Assembly: GCF_014905615.1 (NCBI RefSeq)
Contig: NZ_AQGU01000027.1
Span: forward strand, 310,001 to 374,000
DNA from: Pseudoalteromonas aliena SW19
Lineage (GTDB): Bacteria; Pseudomonadota; Gammaproteobacteria; Enterobacterales; Alteromonadaceae
Length of the DNA: 64,000 bases
Reading direction: 5' to 3'
Shown: in pieces, positions 44,216 to 53,210 of the stretch
Layout of the letters: each line of letters starts with the position of its first letter
Position numbering within the stretch: position 1 is the first letter of the stretch
Translations under genes and position numbers: made by a program
Notes under the pieces: model-generated
Seen by the model: only the letters and a program-made list of their open reading frames with translations
Database searches by the model: none
Told to the model about the DNA's origin: nothing

Positions 44216-45508
44216 ATGAAAAAATCACTTATATCATTAGCGATAGGGTTATCAGCATTAAGTACTTTTAATGCAAGTGCAAATTTAGATCAGCAGGTAA
44301 AAAGCGTAGAACAGCAAGTTATAAAATGGCGACGCGACTTTCACCAAAACCCAGAGCTTGGTAATCGCGAAATACGCACTGCTGGCATAGTCGCTAAACA
44401 TTTAAAAGCACTCGGTATGCAAGTACAAACCGACATTGCCTATACCGGTGTAATAGGTATTTTAAAAGGCGCTAAACCGGGTCCAACCGTTATGTTACGT
44501 GCAGATATGGATGCGTTGCCAGTTACCGAAAAAGCGGATGTAGCTTTTAAATCAACAAAAACGACGAACTATCGAGGAGTTGATGTAGGTATTATGCATG
44601 CCTGTGGACACGACACTCACGTAGCTATGTTGATGGGCGCAGCAGAGGTACTTGCCAATATGAAAGGCGAGCTGCACGGCAACGTTATGTTTGTGTTTCA
44701 ACCAGCAGAAGAAGGAGCACCAGAAGGCGAAGAAGGTGGCGCTGAGTTAATGCTAAAGGAGGGAATATTTAAAAAGTATAAACCTGATGCAGCATTTGGT
44801 TTACACATAACATCAGGCTTACATAGCGGAAAAATAGGCTACAGGAGTGGTCCTGCTATGGCGAGTGCGGATCGATTTGAAATAACAGTCCATGGCAAAC
44901 AAGCGCATGGTTCTGCACCGTGGACAGGGGTTGACCCTATTGCGGCAGCGGCGCAAATAGTAACAGGGATAAATCATATTGTTAGTCGTCAAATTAATAT
45001 TACTAAAGAGCCTGCGATTGTCTCGTTTGGGAAAATAGCGGGTGGTGTACGTAATAATATTATTCCAGAAGAAGTTGAAATGGTGGGTACAATTCGTAAC
45101 TTTGATATGGATAACCGCGCAAAAATATTTGAAAAAATAAAAACAACGGCTACACACATTGCTAAATCGTCAGGGGCGACAGCAGAGGTACGTATTCACG
45201 AAGGTTACCCTGTTACAATTAATAACCCAGAATTGACCGCGCAAATGTTACCTAGTCTTGAAAAGGCAGCAGGTAAGAATAACCTAGTCGAAATGGGAAA
45301 AATAACCGGGGCTGAAGATTTTTCATTTTATGCGCTAAAGATCCCAAGCGTATTTGTGTTTTTAGGCGGCACACCAAGCGAGCAAGACTTAAATACAGTG
45401 GCTAGCAATCACTCACCTTATTTTTATGCCGACGAGTCATCGTTTAAAGTAGGCACTAAGGCGCTTAGTTTGTTAGCTATTGACTATTTAAACACGCATA
45501 AAAAATAG
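44216..45508 (+). CDS. Exported M20-family amidohydrolase
   Basis: A metallo-amidohydrolase of the hippurate hydrolase/aminoacylase branch of M20, 430 residues. A signal peptide (MKKSLISLAIGLSALSTFNASA) directs it to the periplasm. The metal-binding motifs are MHACGHDTHVAMLMGAA (Cys and His ligands), PAEEGAPEGEEGG (catalytic Glu) and GAEDFSFYA near the C-terminus. A lid domain (about 200-320) is inserted in the usual place. Substrates are probably N-acyl amino acids or peptides. The gene stands alone; an AAAGGAAATAGG stretch supplies the ribosome site. Confidence 0.93.
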   Translation: MKKSLISLAIGLSALSTFNASANLDQQVKSVEQQVIKWRRDFHQNPELGNREIRTAGIVAKHLKALGMQVQTDIAYTGVIGILKGAKPGPTVMLRADMDALPVTEKADVAFKSTKTTNYRGVDVGIMHACGHDTHVAMLMGAAEVLANMKGELHGNVMFVFQPAEEGAPEGEEGGAELMLKEGIFKKYKPDAAFGLHITSGLHSGKIGYRSGPAMASADRFEITVHGKQAHGSAPWTGVDPIAAAAQIVTGINHIVSRQINITKEPAIVSFGKIAGGVRNNIIPEEVEMVGTIRNFDMDNRAKIFEKIKTTATHIAKSSGATAEVRIHEGYPVTINNPELTAQMLPSLEKAAGKNNLVEMGKITGAEDFSFYALKIPSVFVFLGGTPSEQDLNTVASNHSPYFYADESSFKVGTKALSLLAIDYLNTHKK

Positions 45509-45516
45509 TTTAAACG

Positions 45517-45545
45517 ACCACGTTACGCTATTAGCTTAACGTGGT
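45517..45545 (+). terminator. Stem-loop after the M20 amidohydrolase gene
   Basis: ACCACGTTA (45517-45525) and TAACGTGGT (45537-45545) pair perfectly just after the stop codon. The T-rich stretch TGTTTTATTT follows after a short gap. Confidence 0.6.
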
Positions 45546-45739
45546 ATTGCTGTTTTATTTAAAACATCGCATCATATTTTTAGCACTTGCTCAATTTTAA
45601 AAAAGCACACAGTATTAAAAAACTAACCGAGTATACAAATGAACCGGCGAGCAGTTTTTCTGTAAGATTAAAAATAATGAATCGATATTGCCGGTCTTAT
45701 ATCTCGATTCAATCTTCATAAGCATTAAGGATTTAAATA

Positions 45740-46147
45740 ATGGTAATTACTGGAAGCTGTTACTGTGGTGAAATTAAATACCAAGCAAAGTCTCAAAATA
45801 ATAATGTACTTGTTTGCCATTGTACCGATTGCCAACGTATGTCGAGTGGCCCATTTAGAGCTGTTATAATTGCAGAGCCAAACTCAGTAGTATTTACCCA
45901 AGGTGAGCCGAAAGAGTTTGTTAAAACAGCACAAAGTGGTAATAAACGTGCGCAAGGTTTTTGCGGTAACTGCGGTACAACACTTTATGCTACAAACGCA
46001 GCAAAACAAGATCGAGTGTATGGCCTGCGCATTGGCGCAGTTGACCAACGTGATGAGTTTAAACCGTCTGTACAAATTTGGTCTCAATCAACGCTAAGTT
46101 GGTTGAACGATTTACACAAAATACCAGCTTTTGAAACTACGCCATAA
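45740..46147 (+). CDS. GFA/CENP-V-family zinc protein
   Basis: A 135-residue member of the GFA family (glutathione-dependent formaldehyde-activating enzyme and related proteins). Seven Cys are in the standard places: GSCYCGEIKY, CHCTDCQRMSSGPFRA and FCGNCGTTLY; these bind a structural and a catalytic zinc. Most bacterial members have no proven activity, so the name should not be read as formaldehyde detoxification. It is a single gene. The region to the next gene contains a minimal copy of the family 1 element. Confidence 0.92.
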   Translation: MVITGSCYCGEIKYQAKSQNNNVLVCHCTDCQRMSSGPFRAVIIAEPNSVVFTQGEPKEFVKTAQSGNKRAQGFCGNCGTTLYATNAAKQDRVYGLRIGAVDQRDEFKPSVQIWSQSTLSWLNDLHKIPAFETTP

Positions 46148-46216
46148 AAATAAATTTTGTAGAAAGTCAGTTTTTCTGAAATTTTATTAGTTAAACAGCT
46201 GTCTATTTTAGTAGTT

Positions 46217-46260
46217 AACCTGAACTCTGGTTAAGGGATTTATTGTCCAGAGTTCAGGTT
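46217..46260. mobile_element. Family 1 element, copy D, minimal form (44 bp)
   Basis: AACCTGAACTCTGG (46217-46230) and CCAGAGTTCAGGTT (46247-46260) are perfect inverted repeats with only 16 bases between them. AGTT flanks both sides (46213-46216 and 46261-46264). It is an element reduced to its ends and can fold as a 14-bp hairpin just upstream of the ribosome site of the small gene at 46282. Confidence 0.75.
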
Positions 46261-46281
46261 AGTTACAACAGAGGAAATATT

Positions 46282-46503
46282 ATGTGTAGTTCACCAAAAA
46301 GCAGCCGTGCAGTAAATAAAACAGCAATAAATTTTAATAATGAATTAACGCAAGAGCAGCGGCTACGGTTTGCTGCAAAAGCTAACTTAGCGCAAGAGCG
46401 CCGTGAGCAGCGCCAAGCTACTAACAAACGCTATGAGCAAAAGCATCTTAGCAATAAGTCGTCACATGGTTTATTTTCGTGGCTACAGCAACTCGTTAGC
46501 TGA
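46282..46503 (+). CDS. Small basic protein of unknown function (73 residues)
   Basis: Starts at ATG 46282 behind AGAGGAAAT; a longer frame from 46243 would run into the mobile element and is rejected. The product begins MCSSPKSSRAVNKTAINF and is rich in Arg, Lys, Gln and Glu with a long predicted helix (LTQEQRLRFAAKANLAQERR), ending in an amphipathic GLFSWLQQLVS. It resembles small coiled-coil or membrane-surface proteins but fits no family known to me. Its 3' end overlaps the truncated MFS gene on the other strand by 21 bases. Confidence 0.55.
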   Translation: MCSSPKSSRAVNKTAINFNNELTQEQRLRFAAKANLAQERREQRQATNKRYEQKHLSNKSSHGLFSWLQQLVS

Positions 46504-46905
46504 TTTGGCTAAAGTGGTATTTTTACCACTGCCCAAACCGCACAGTGCACACAATACACCTGCAATAGCACACAGCCACAATGGCATGTTCCAATTTCCT
46601 GTTGTCGTATGCAATGCTCCAGCAAGCATTGGTCCGATAGCGGCGAGTAAATACCCTACACTTTGTGACATACCCGAAAGCGATGCTGCTTGCTGAGAGT
46701 TATCGCTTCGTAAACTAATAAACGATAGCCCCAATATAAAACATGCACCAGAGCAAAAAACCAACATTAAGGTCCACACAAAAGCAAAGTTAGGCATGTA
46801 AAGCAGCCCCAATGCACTAAGTGCACTCAACATGGCTAAAATAAAGCTAAGCGCGCTTTGATCTTTTAATTTGGAAAGTAGCGGAATTAGTATTAACCTA
46901 GGCAA
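46483..46905 (-). pseudogene. C-terminal fragment of a CynX-type MFS transporter
   Basis: The 140 residues correspond to the last four helices of a CynX/YeaN-type major facilitator (LSGMSQSVGYLLAAIGPMLAGALH, GNWNMPLWL, and the end GLGSGKNTTL). A complete member has about 390 residues and twelve helices. The first eight helices are absent; the DNA upstream is the C-terminus of an unrelated AraC gene on the other strand. The frame remains open, but a four-helix product without a start signal is unlikely to work. Confidence 0.8.
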
Positions 46906-47050
46906 TGCCGTCGCTTTCTGATAAGCAAAGTGTACAGCAGGTGTCGGAGTTATTAGGGTATGAGTCGGTTAGTGCGTTTATAACTATGTTTAAAAAGGTA
47001 ATGAAAAAGTCGCCCATGAAATACATGAGCGATTTAAATCAGTTAAATTA
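46905..47050 (+). pseudogene. C-terminal fragment of an AraC-family regulator
   Basis: Forty-eight residues match the second HTH of AraC-type regulators: VSELLGYESVSAFITMFKKV followed by KKSPMKYMSD, against the usual VAxxLGYxSxSAFxxxFKxxxGxSPxxY. About 200 N-terminal residues are missing. It sits head to head with the truncated MFS gene, joined at about 46905, as if one deletion removed both 5' ends of a divergent regulator-transporter pair. Confidence 0.75.
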
Positions 47051-47055
47051 ACGCC

Positions 47056-49116
47056 TTACCACGTATAAGTTGCCGAAAGCATTGCGGTACGTGGTTTGCT
47101 TGGAAAGTACCTGTCGCCTGTAAAGCTCGTATAATCGGCGCGCTCTGCATAAGCCTCATCAGTTAAGTTAATTACGCGAGCAAGCACTTCAAGGTTATTA
47201 GTAACTTGCCACTGTGCGCGCAGGCTTAAAATATCATGCCCTTGGTATTTATTTATGTTTTCTGGAACGGTGTAATAGTTACCAACGCGATGCCACTGCA
47301 AAGCAAATTGCGTATTACTGAGTGCTTGCCATGTTAAATCAAGATTAGCAATATTACGCGGCGCGGTGTCTATGTCGTTGCCGTTTATGTTCAAACCATT
47401 GAGTACTTGGTTGTTAGTATAAGTATGCTTTGCGTAAGTACCAGCAAAGTTAAGCGCAAGCGTTTTTGTGAGCTGGTAGTCAAGTTCAAGCTCAATGCCA
47501 CGATGGCGAGAGCTGCCATTGTTTACCGTAAAAAAGTCGCTATCGCGGTAAATTGTGTTGTGTTTACTCATAGCGTAAACCGACACGCCATAACGTAGTT
47601 TTTCGTAAACCCCTTTCATACCCAGCTCTGCGTTATTCGCTATTTCGGCATTTAAATTTGCTGTTGTTTGCTTGCGTTGTAATTGGTATAACTCAGCGGC
47701 TTGTGGCGCTCGGTAACCGCGCGAAAAGTTTGCATAAAGCGTGTTATTTGTATTGTACTGATAGCTAACCCCAAGCTTTGGCGATAAATTACTAAAGCTA
47801 TTCTTAGCACTCGCTGGGCGGCTGTATCGGCAGCCACCAAATCCGCATTCACTGCCATCGTCTTTTGTTCTACCTGCTAGCATATTATTGGTGTAGTCGT
47901 ACCGCATATGCTCGTAGCGCAAACCCGCTGTTACTAACCACTTATTTAATTGCCAATCAACCGATACAAAAGGCGCATAAAGCGTTGCGTTTATATCGTA
48001 ATCGTAATGCTTACCTTGTGGCACTGTAGCAACTAAAAATGCAGAGCCTTGAGTGGGCTCATTTTGGCTTTGAGTAAAGTCGGCTTGCGTGTATTCGCCA
48101 TCAAGCCCTATGTTTACTTTTATATTGCTTTGTAAATTATGTTGATAAAGCGATTGAACGCCAAAGCCGGTTTGGCTGTTTTTTTCAAGCGGTGTGCCGG
48201 GCAAAAAGTGCTTAAAAAAGTCCATACTTTGCTCGCGAAAATATAACGTAGTAGAGAGCACATCATCGTTGTTTAATTGCCATGTTGCATTGCTCCACGC
48301 TCTAAATGCGCGTGCTTTTCTAAATGCGTTTGGATCAAAGTTTTTTTGCGCGAGGTCTTCGTTTTTATAGCTTTCAAAACCGGTAATAAATCCAGCAGTT
48401 TGCTGATCTAGGTTTGTGTAAGTTAGCCCAGAGGTCAGTAATAAATTATTATTTGAATAGCGATGGCGAATATTTACTTTTTGTTGCTCTACGCTTTCGT
48501 CGTCGCGGTAACCGCTATCGTCGGTAACACTTACGTTAATGCCTATGCCGCTATTACCGTAATCTTGCCCTGCGCGTAATTTGTAGCGAGTATAGCCGTA
48601 CGAGCCATAATCTAAACCAACTAAACCGCCGCCTTGAGTAGTGTCGGGTGTTATAACATTAATAACACCATGCACAGCGTTTGAGCCATAAAGTGCAGAG
48701 CCTGGGCCTTTTAATACTTCAATGCGCTGCGCCATTTCGCTGTGCGCTTCAAATAGCTCGTTTATATTGCAAAATCCAGCGGCTCTCAGTGGTATACCAT
48801 CCTCTAGGGTTAATATGCCACCACATGCGCCAGCGCCCGAAAGTACTTGTGAACGTAGTGCGGGTAAATACTCTTGACCATTTCCGCGTTGAATATTTGT
48901 ACCCGCTACACGTTGCAAGGCTTCTTCAATATGGGTAGGTGCTATGCTATTTAACTGCGCTTCACTGAGTGTACTTATTGATAATGGGAGTGGGGTAGAA
49001 AGCGCTTCAATACGTGATGCAGTGGTTGTTATGGTTTCTATTGCATCATTATTTTGATTATCGGCAAATGCAGTGTAGCTAAAGGGTAATAACAGTGGCA
49101 AAAAATAAGGTTTCAT
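47056..49116 (-). CDS. TonB-dependent outer-membrane receptor
   Basis: A 686-residue TonB-dependent receptor with signal peptide MKPYFLPLLLPFSYTAFA. The TonB-box area is IETITTTASRIEAL. The plug contains EALQRVAGTNIQRGNGQEYL, LEDGIPLRAAGFCN and EVLKGPGSALYGSNAVHGVINVITP in parts, which is the BtuB/colicin-receptor-like pattern. Two Cys in the plug (GACGG and GFCN) may form a disulfide. The barrel ends in RTAMLSATYTW, a typical aromatic end. The ligand is not predictable. A YoaK protein gene (74 bases) and a solute-binding protein gene precede it on the same strand. No clear Fur site was seen. Confidence 0.9.
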   Translation of the reverse strand: MKPYFLPLLLPFSYTAFADNQNNDAIETITTTASRIEALSTPLPLSISTLSEAQLNSIAPTHIEEALQRVAGTNIQRGNGQEYLPALRSQVLSGAGACGGILTLEDGIPLRAAGFCNINELFEAHSEMAQRIEVLKGPGSALYGSNAVHGVINVITPDTTQGGGLVGLDYGSYGYTRYKLRAGQDYGNSGIGINVSVTDDSGYRDDESVEQQKVNIRHRYSNNNLLLTSGLTYTNLDQQTAGFITGFESYKNEDLAQKNFDPNAFRKARAFRAWSNATWQLNNDDVLSTTLYFREQSMDFFKHFLPGTPLEKNSQTGFGVQSLYQHNLQSNIKVNIGLDGEYTQADFTQSQNEPTQGSAFLVATVPQGKHYDYDINATLYAPFVSVDWQLNKWLVTAGLRYEHMRYDYTNNMLAGRTKDDGSECGFGGCRYSRPASAKNSFSNLSPKLGVSYQYNTNNTLYANFSRGYRAPQAAELYQLQRKQTTANLNAEIANNAELGMKGVYEKLRYGVSVYAMSKHNTIYRDSDFFTVNNGSSRHRGIELELDYQLTKTLALNFAGTYAKHTYTNNQVLNGLNINGNDIDTAPRNIANLDLTWQALSNTQFALQWHRVGNYYTVPENINKYQGHDILSLRAQWQVTNNLEVLARVINLTDEAYAERADYTSFTGDRYFPSKPRTAMLSATYTW

Positions 49117-49190
49117 ACATTCCTTGAGGACAAAATATAGTGCATTGGCTTTATACTATGTGGTTTTGATATGTATTTAAAGTTGTTACG

Positions 49191-49847
49191 TTAAAACGCA
49201 CGTAGCCTATAGATTTTATATGTAACTGAGAGCAGTAAGCATGCCGCTGCTGGAAATAACAACGCAAGCATTAAAAAGTAATTAAATAAAATATAACCTA
49301 CAATCCCACCGAGTAAAAAGCCGCTAATAATGAGTAAAAAGATAACACATTTGCGGGTATCAAATTGCTCTCCTTTTAATGCTCTGCCAATCATTAAACC
49401 AAGATCTGTAAAAATACCGGTTAAATGTGTGGTGCGTATAACCGCACCACTGTAATTAGTGGCTAATGCATTTTGTAGCCCGCACGCAGCAGAGGCTAAA
49501 ACAATACCGTAAGTGAATGTATTTTCAAGTAAGTAAGCGCTAATTAGTAACAACAGCGCTTCAATAAAAAGTAAGGTGTCGTAATGGCGGCCTAATTTTA
49601 ATGAACCACCTGAGAGTAAAAATCCAGAAAGTGCCGACCCCAGCATAAAGCTAATTATTACACACAGCAGTAATAGTGCTGTTACTTTACTCGTTATTGC
49701 TTTAATACCTAGCAAAGTAACAGAGCCCGATACGTGCGAAATAGCTTGATGTTCAAAACCTAATAACCCCACAGCGTTCACAATGCCCGCTATAAATGCA
49801 AGCGTAAACGCGCCATATTCAACCCATTTTGGTAATTTTGTAAACAT
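49191..49847 (-). CDS. YoaK-family (DUF1275) membrane protein
   Basis: A 218-residue inner-membrane protein with about six hydrophobic helices. The N-terminal AFTLAFIAGIVNAVGLLGFEHQAISHVSGSVTLLG in parts, the central LASAACGLQNALATNYSGAVIRTTHLTGIFTDLGLMIGR in parts, and the C-terminal helices are characteristic of DUF1275. These proteins have no established transport function. It lies between a solute-binding protein gene (35 bases) and a TonB receptor gene on the same strand, probably one transcript. Whether it acts with them is unknown. Confidence 0.9.
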   Translation of the reverse strand: MFTKLPKWVEYGAFTLAFIAGIVNAVGLLGFEHQAISHVSGSVTLLGIKAITSKVTALLLLCVIISFMLGSALSGFLLSGGSLKLGRHYDTLLFIEALLLLISAYLLENTFTYGIVLASAACGLQNALATNYSGAVIRTTHLTGIFTDLGLMIGRALKGEQFDTRKCVIFLLIISGFLLGGIVGYILFNYFLMLALLFPAAACLLLSVTYKIYRLRAF

Positions 49848-49882
49848 TAGTTATGCCGTAGTGAGGAAATTTTTTAATCGAG

Positions 49883-50581
49883 TTAATTGCTTTTATACAC
49901 TTGATTTTTAAAGCGCTTTATTTGCTCATCAACTAACTTTGTATCAATTATGCCACGTTTAAAGGCAATATAAACAGGGAGCGAAAATTCATTAAGTTGG
50001 CGAGCATAAATATTTTTGTATTCTTTTGAATACCATAATCCCGCTTGGTAGTTAGTAATAACGTATTCAACACGTTTTTTTTCAAGTAGTTCAAAGTTTG
50101 CTTTGGTTGAGAGTGACTGGATTAAACGGTTACCCTTTATATTGTATTGCGAAGCAATAGTACTGGGTAGAGGAACGCCGCGAAGCATAGCGACGGTGGA
50201 GTTTGATAAATCATTAGTGAGCAGTTTGTCGTTATTTAAAGCAAATAAGCCAAATTGAGTAATATGCAGTGGTTCATTAGTAAAATCTAAGTATTTTGCG
50301 CGCTCTTTGTTATTAGCCAACGAAAAATAGCAATCGTAGTAACCTAATCTCATCTCTTTTTTAACACGTGCCCAAGGCAAGTGAACAATCTCAATGTGCA
50401 GGTTTAAATTACGCTCAATAAAGGTTAAGTATTCAATGTCTAGACCAGTAAATGTATCGCTATTTTCATCGTAGATTGTAAAAGGTGGGTAATGAGTTGT
50501 TACGCAGCGTAATTTTTTTTGAGGCGCAGCAGATAGTAACGAAGAAAAAATTGAAACCATAAAAAACAATATTGTGCGCAT
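49883..50581 (-). CDS. Periplasmic family 3 solute-binding protein
   Basis: A 232-residue exported protein (signal peptide MRTILFFMVSIFSSLLSAA). The sequence LRCVTTHYPPFTIYDENSDTFTGLDIEYL in parts and YYDCYFSLANNKERAKYLDFTNEPLH are those of amino-acid-type binding proteins (SBP_bac_3). There is no cognate permease or ATPase gene nearby. Such orphan proteins in Alteromonadales often act as sensors or auxiliary binders. It heads a minus-strand run with YoaK and the TonB receptor. Confidence 0.88.
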   Translation of the reverse strand: MRTILFFMVSIFSSLLSAAPQKKLRCVTTHYPPFTIYDENSDTFTGLDIEYLTFIERNLNLHIEIVHLPWARVKKEMRLGYYDCYFSLANNKERAKYLDFTNEPLHITQFGLFALNNDKLLTNDLSNSTVAMLRGVPLPSTIASQYNIKGNRLIQSLSTKANFELLEKKRVEYVITNYQAGLWYSKEYKNIYARQLNEFSLPVYIAFKRGIIDTKLVDEQIKRFKNQVYKSN

Positions 50582-50705
50582 AAATGCTAATCCGATATTT
50601 TTTGTGAGTATATACCTGGCTGTTTAGTATACAGCCGAATTGAAATATTTGTATTGATCTAAGTATTTTTACTAAGCGTATAAATAAAATTTTGTGGGAT
50701 AGACC

Positions 50706-50954
50706 ATGTTTAACGCAGAGCAACAATCACGCATTATAGAAATGGCGTGGGAAGACAGAACTCCTTTTGAAGCAATAGAGCAATTGTATGGATTAAAATA
50801 CTCACAATTAGTTGTTTTTATGCGAGAACATATATCAAAAGGCAGCTTTAAGGTTTGGCGAAAGCGTCATGCTGGTCGTAAAACAAAACATTTAAAACTT
50901 CGCGATCCTGCTATCATGCGCAGTCACTGTAAAACACAATATAAACAACGTTGA
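50706..50954 (+). CDS. TIGR03643/DUF2805-family small protein
   Basis: An 82-residue basic protein. The pattern RIIEMAWEDRTPFEAIEQLYGLKYSQLVVFMR followed by FKVWRKRHAGRKTKHLKLR in parts is the TIGR03643 family: an HTH-like N-terminal half and an Arg/Lys-rich tail. Members occur mostly in marine bacteria and their function is unknown; a nucleic-acid-binding role is plausible from the composition. It is transcribed alone, divergent from the solute-binding protein gene. Confidence 0.85.
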   Translation: MFNAEQQSRIIEMAWEDRTPFEAIEQLYGLKYSQLVVFMREHISKGSFKVWRKRHAGRKTKHLKLRDPAIMRSHCKTQYKQR

Positions 50955-51067
50955 TTTGCTCTAATCCAAAGGGTTACAATTTCATTCGTTGTTCATGATC
51001 GTTTGTTAAGTTGGGGTACTAAATCCCTGCTGTTTCAATCTTGAAGTTAACCCATAAGGACATTTAA

Positions 51068-52147
51068 ATGCTCATTGCGCTGGCTATTATCATCGCTTTT
51101 TTTTTACTAGTTACTTTGTTACCTATGTCTTACAGCCAGCATTACTTAGTGCGTAGCTGCGATTTTGTGCGCTTACAAGTGTTTTATATTGCCAGTTTAG
51201 TTACTGTTGCCTCACTATTTTTATTATGGCAAAGCAGCGCAATAGGTTATGTATTTATAGCCTTAACCTCATTACTTATAATGATTTTACAAGGTAAATG
51301 GATTTACCCGTATACGTGGCTTGCTAAAAAAGAAGTGCAAAGTGCGCCTAAGCACATCGACCACAGCATAAGAATTATGTCGGCAAATGTACTTATGTCG
51401 AACCATAAAAGTGAGCAGTTAATTAGCCTTGTTGATGAGCATCAACCCGACCTACTTATTACGCTCGAAAGTGACAGCTGGTGGGAAAACAAATTATCAG
51501 TCATTAAAAAAAATTACCCGTATTACATAGAATGCCCTAAAGACAACCGCTACGGCATGCATTTATACAGCAAATTTAAAATACTCGATGCACAAATATG
51601 TGAGCTAATAGAAAAAGATATTCCCTCAATTCATATTTTATTTGAAAACGATGAAGGCCTGCAAATGCAAGGGCATTTTATTCACCCCGCACCGCCAAGC
51701 CCAACGGAGGAAGACTCATCACGCCCGCGCGACTCGGAGCTAATAATGGTGGCTAAAGCACTTAAAAATCCTACACGACCTGCCATAGTTGCCGGTGATT
51801 TGAACGACGTAGCTTGGTCGCGCAGCACCCGTTTGTTTATGCAAATAAGCGGCTTGTTAGACCCTCGGAAAGGCCGTGGTTTTTATAACACCTTTCATGC
51901 AAGCTACTTTTTTATGCGTTGGCCGCTCGATCATTTATTTCATAGCTCTGGATTTAAAGTTAAAAGTATTAAACGCCTCGCTAAATACGGCTCAGATCAC
52001 TTTGCGCTACTTACTGAGCTTTCTTACGAAAACGCTGATCAGCAGTCATTAGAAACTAAATCGGCGCAGCATAAGCAAGAAGAAATTCAAGAACTCGCTA
52101 TGAGTAAAGCCGATAAGCGAAAGGTGCCGAGGTTTGAGAATAAGTGA
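51068..52147 (+). CDS. Membrane-anchored endonuclease/exonuclease/phosphatase-family protein
   Basis: A 359-residue protein. Two or three N-terminal hydrophobic helices (about 1-20, 35-55, 60-75) anchor a cytoplasmic or periplasmic catalytic domain of the DNase I-like EEP superfamily. Motifs: IRIMSANVLMSN, DLLITLESDSWW (metal Glu), YGMHLYSKF, VAGDLNDVAWSRST (Asp and Asn) and the final SDHFALLTEL with the catalytic His. The branch is that of membrane EEP proteins next to TIGR03643 or in isolation; the substrate could be a lipid or a phosphoester. A Lys/Glu-rich tail follows. It begins behind an AAGGACA ribosome site. Confidence 0.88.
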   Translation: MLIALAIIIAFFLLVTLLPMSYSQHYLVRSCDFVRLQVFYIASLVTVASLFLLWQSSAIGYVFIALTSLLIMILQGKWIYPYTWLAKKEVQSAPKHIDHSIRIMSANVLMSNHKSEQLISLVDEHQPDLLITLESDSWWENKLSVIKKNYPYYIECPKDNRYGMHLYSKFKILDAQICELIEKDIPSIHILFENDEGLQMQGHFIHPAPPSPTEEDSSRPRDSELIMVAKALKNPTRPAIVAGDLNDVAWSRSTRLFMQISGLLDPRKGRGFYNTFHASYFFMRWPLDHLFHSSGFKVKSIKRLAKYGSDHFALLTELSYENADQQSLETKSAQHKQEEIQELAMSKADKRKVPRFENK

Positions 52148-52358
52148 TAGCCTTCAGTCATACTAATCAAAGCTTAGAGCTTGATTATATTTAAGCACTA
52201 ATCTTCAGTTTCATCACAAATATTTAAACTCGAAGTATTGAAGAATAATTAACTTATTTCGGCAGGTAATTGAATTAAAAGTGAAAGAAGACATAAGTTA
52301 TCAGGTTTGTTAGATTGTAATGTATAGATATTTGGCTGTTGATTCATTAAGGAACCTC

Positions 52359-53210
52359 ATGGACGATAGTACACTAGATAGAATTGCTGAATTTATTTGT
52401 GGTAATGGAGAAAACCATCCTGAATATCGTTCTAGCTCAAAGATCACAAGCTTTTTTGAGCGCTCTGGATTACCTCAATTTGTCCATGATGGCTCAACTC
52501 GACAGTGGTGGGTACATGAAAAGCTTAAAGAATGTAATCGTGAACAATTAGCTGTTGTTCTCAAACGTCTTTCATCACCAAAAGAATACAAAGGTGATAG
52601 AGATAAAATTAAAAGTGCATTAGTCATGCTGAATGAAATCCTCTATGTAGAGGGTTTCAAGATTAAATTAGAAGGTCTTGAACCTAAGTTTGAAAAATGT
52701 GATATTAACTTTTCAGATGAAAATGGAAAAACTTCTTCACTTTTTCCAATGCCTGCACCTGATTTTATGGCGTTAGGTCTTGAATCAGAAGTAGGAAAGA
52801 TACTTGTAGAGCGTTGGGAAGAAGCTCAGCGTTGCGTCGATTCTAAAGCCCACCTTTCAGCAATAATAATCATGGGTAGTATGCTTGAAGGATTATTATT
52901 AGGAGTTCTTCAAAGAAACCCCGGTAAAGCAAATCAGTGCACTACTGCGCCTAAAGATTCAAAGTCAGGAAAAGTAAAAAATTTCGCACATTGGAAGCTA
53001 GCTGAAATGATTGATGTGGCACATAACGTAGGTTGGTTAGGTATGGATGTTAGACAGTTTTCTCATGCACTTAGAGGTTTTCGTAATCTAATACATCCTT
53101 ATGAGCAAATGGCTAGTAAAATGTATCCTGATGCCGATACATGTAATATTTCTTGGTTAGTTGTTCAGGCCGCAGTAAATGATTTAGCGAGAGCATTGGA
53201 AAACGACTAA
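52359..53210 (+). CDS. AbiJ-like protein: AbiJ-NTD plus HEPN domain
   Basis: The first part (about 1-110) resembles the AbiJ_NTD3 domain of abortive infection proteins: ITSFFERSGLPQFVHDGSTRQWWVHEKL and a following LSSPKEYKGDRDKI. The second part (about 160-283) is HEPN-like, with KAHLSAIIIMGSMLEGLLLG and the terminal FRNLIHPYEQ motif. This arrangement is typical of defence genes of the Abi type, where HEPN cleaves RNA. ATG 52359 is chosen because AAGGAAC lies at proper spacing; a frame from 52320 lacks a ribosome site. It is an isolated gene with AT-rich codons unlike its neighbours, which suggests transfer. Confidence 0.72.
   Translation: MDDSTLDRIAEFICGNGENHPEYRSSSKITSFFERSGLPQFVHDGSTRQWWVHEKLKECNREQLAVVLKRLSSPKEYKGDRDKIKSALVMLNEILYVEGFKIKLEGLEPKFEKCDINFSDENGKTSSLFPMPAPDFMALGLESEVGKILVERWEEAQRCVDSKAHLSAIIIMGSMLEGLLLGVLQRNPGKANQCTTAPKDSKSGKVKNFAHWKLAEMIDVAHNVGWLGMDVRQFSHALRGFRNLIHPYEQMASKMYPDADTCNISWLVVQAAVNDLARALEND

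Noticed and set aside
47652..47858. 68-codon frame within the second TonB receptor gene
   Set aside because: It is in another frame of a well-supported gene on the same strand, with no family resemblance.
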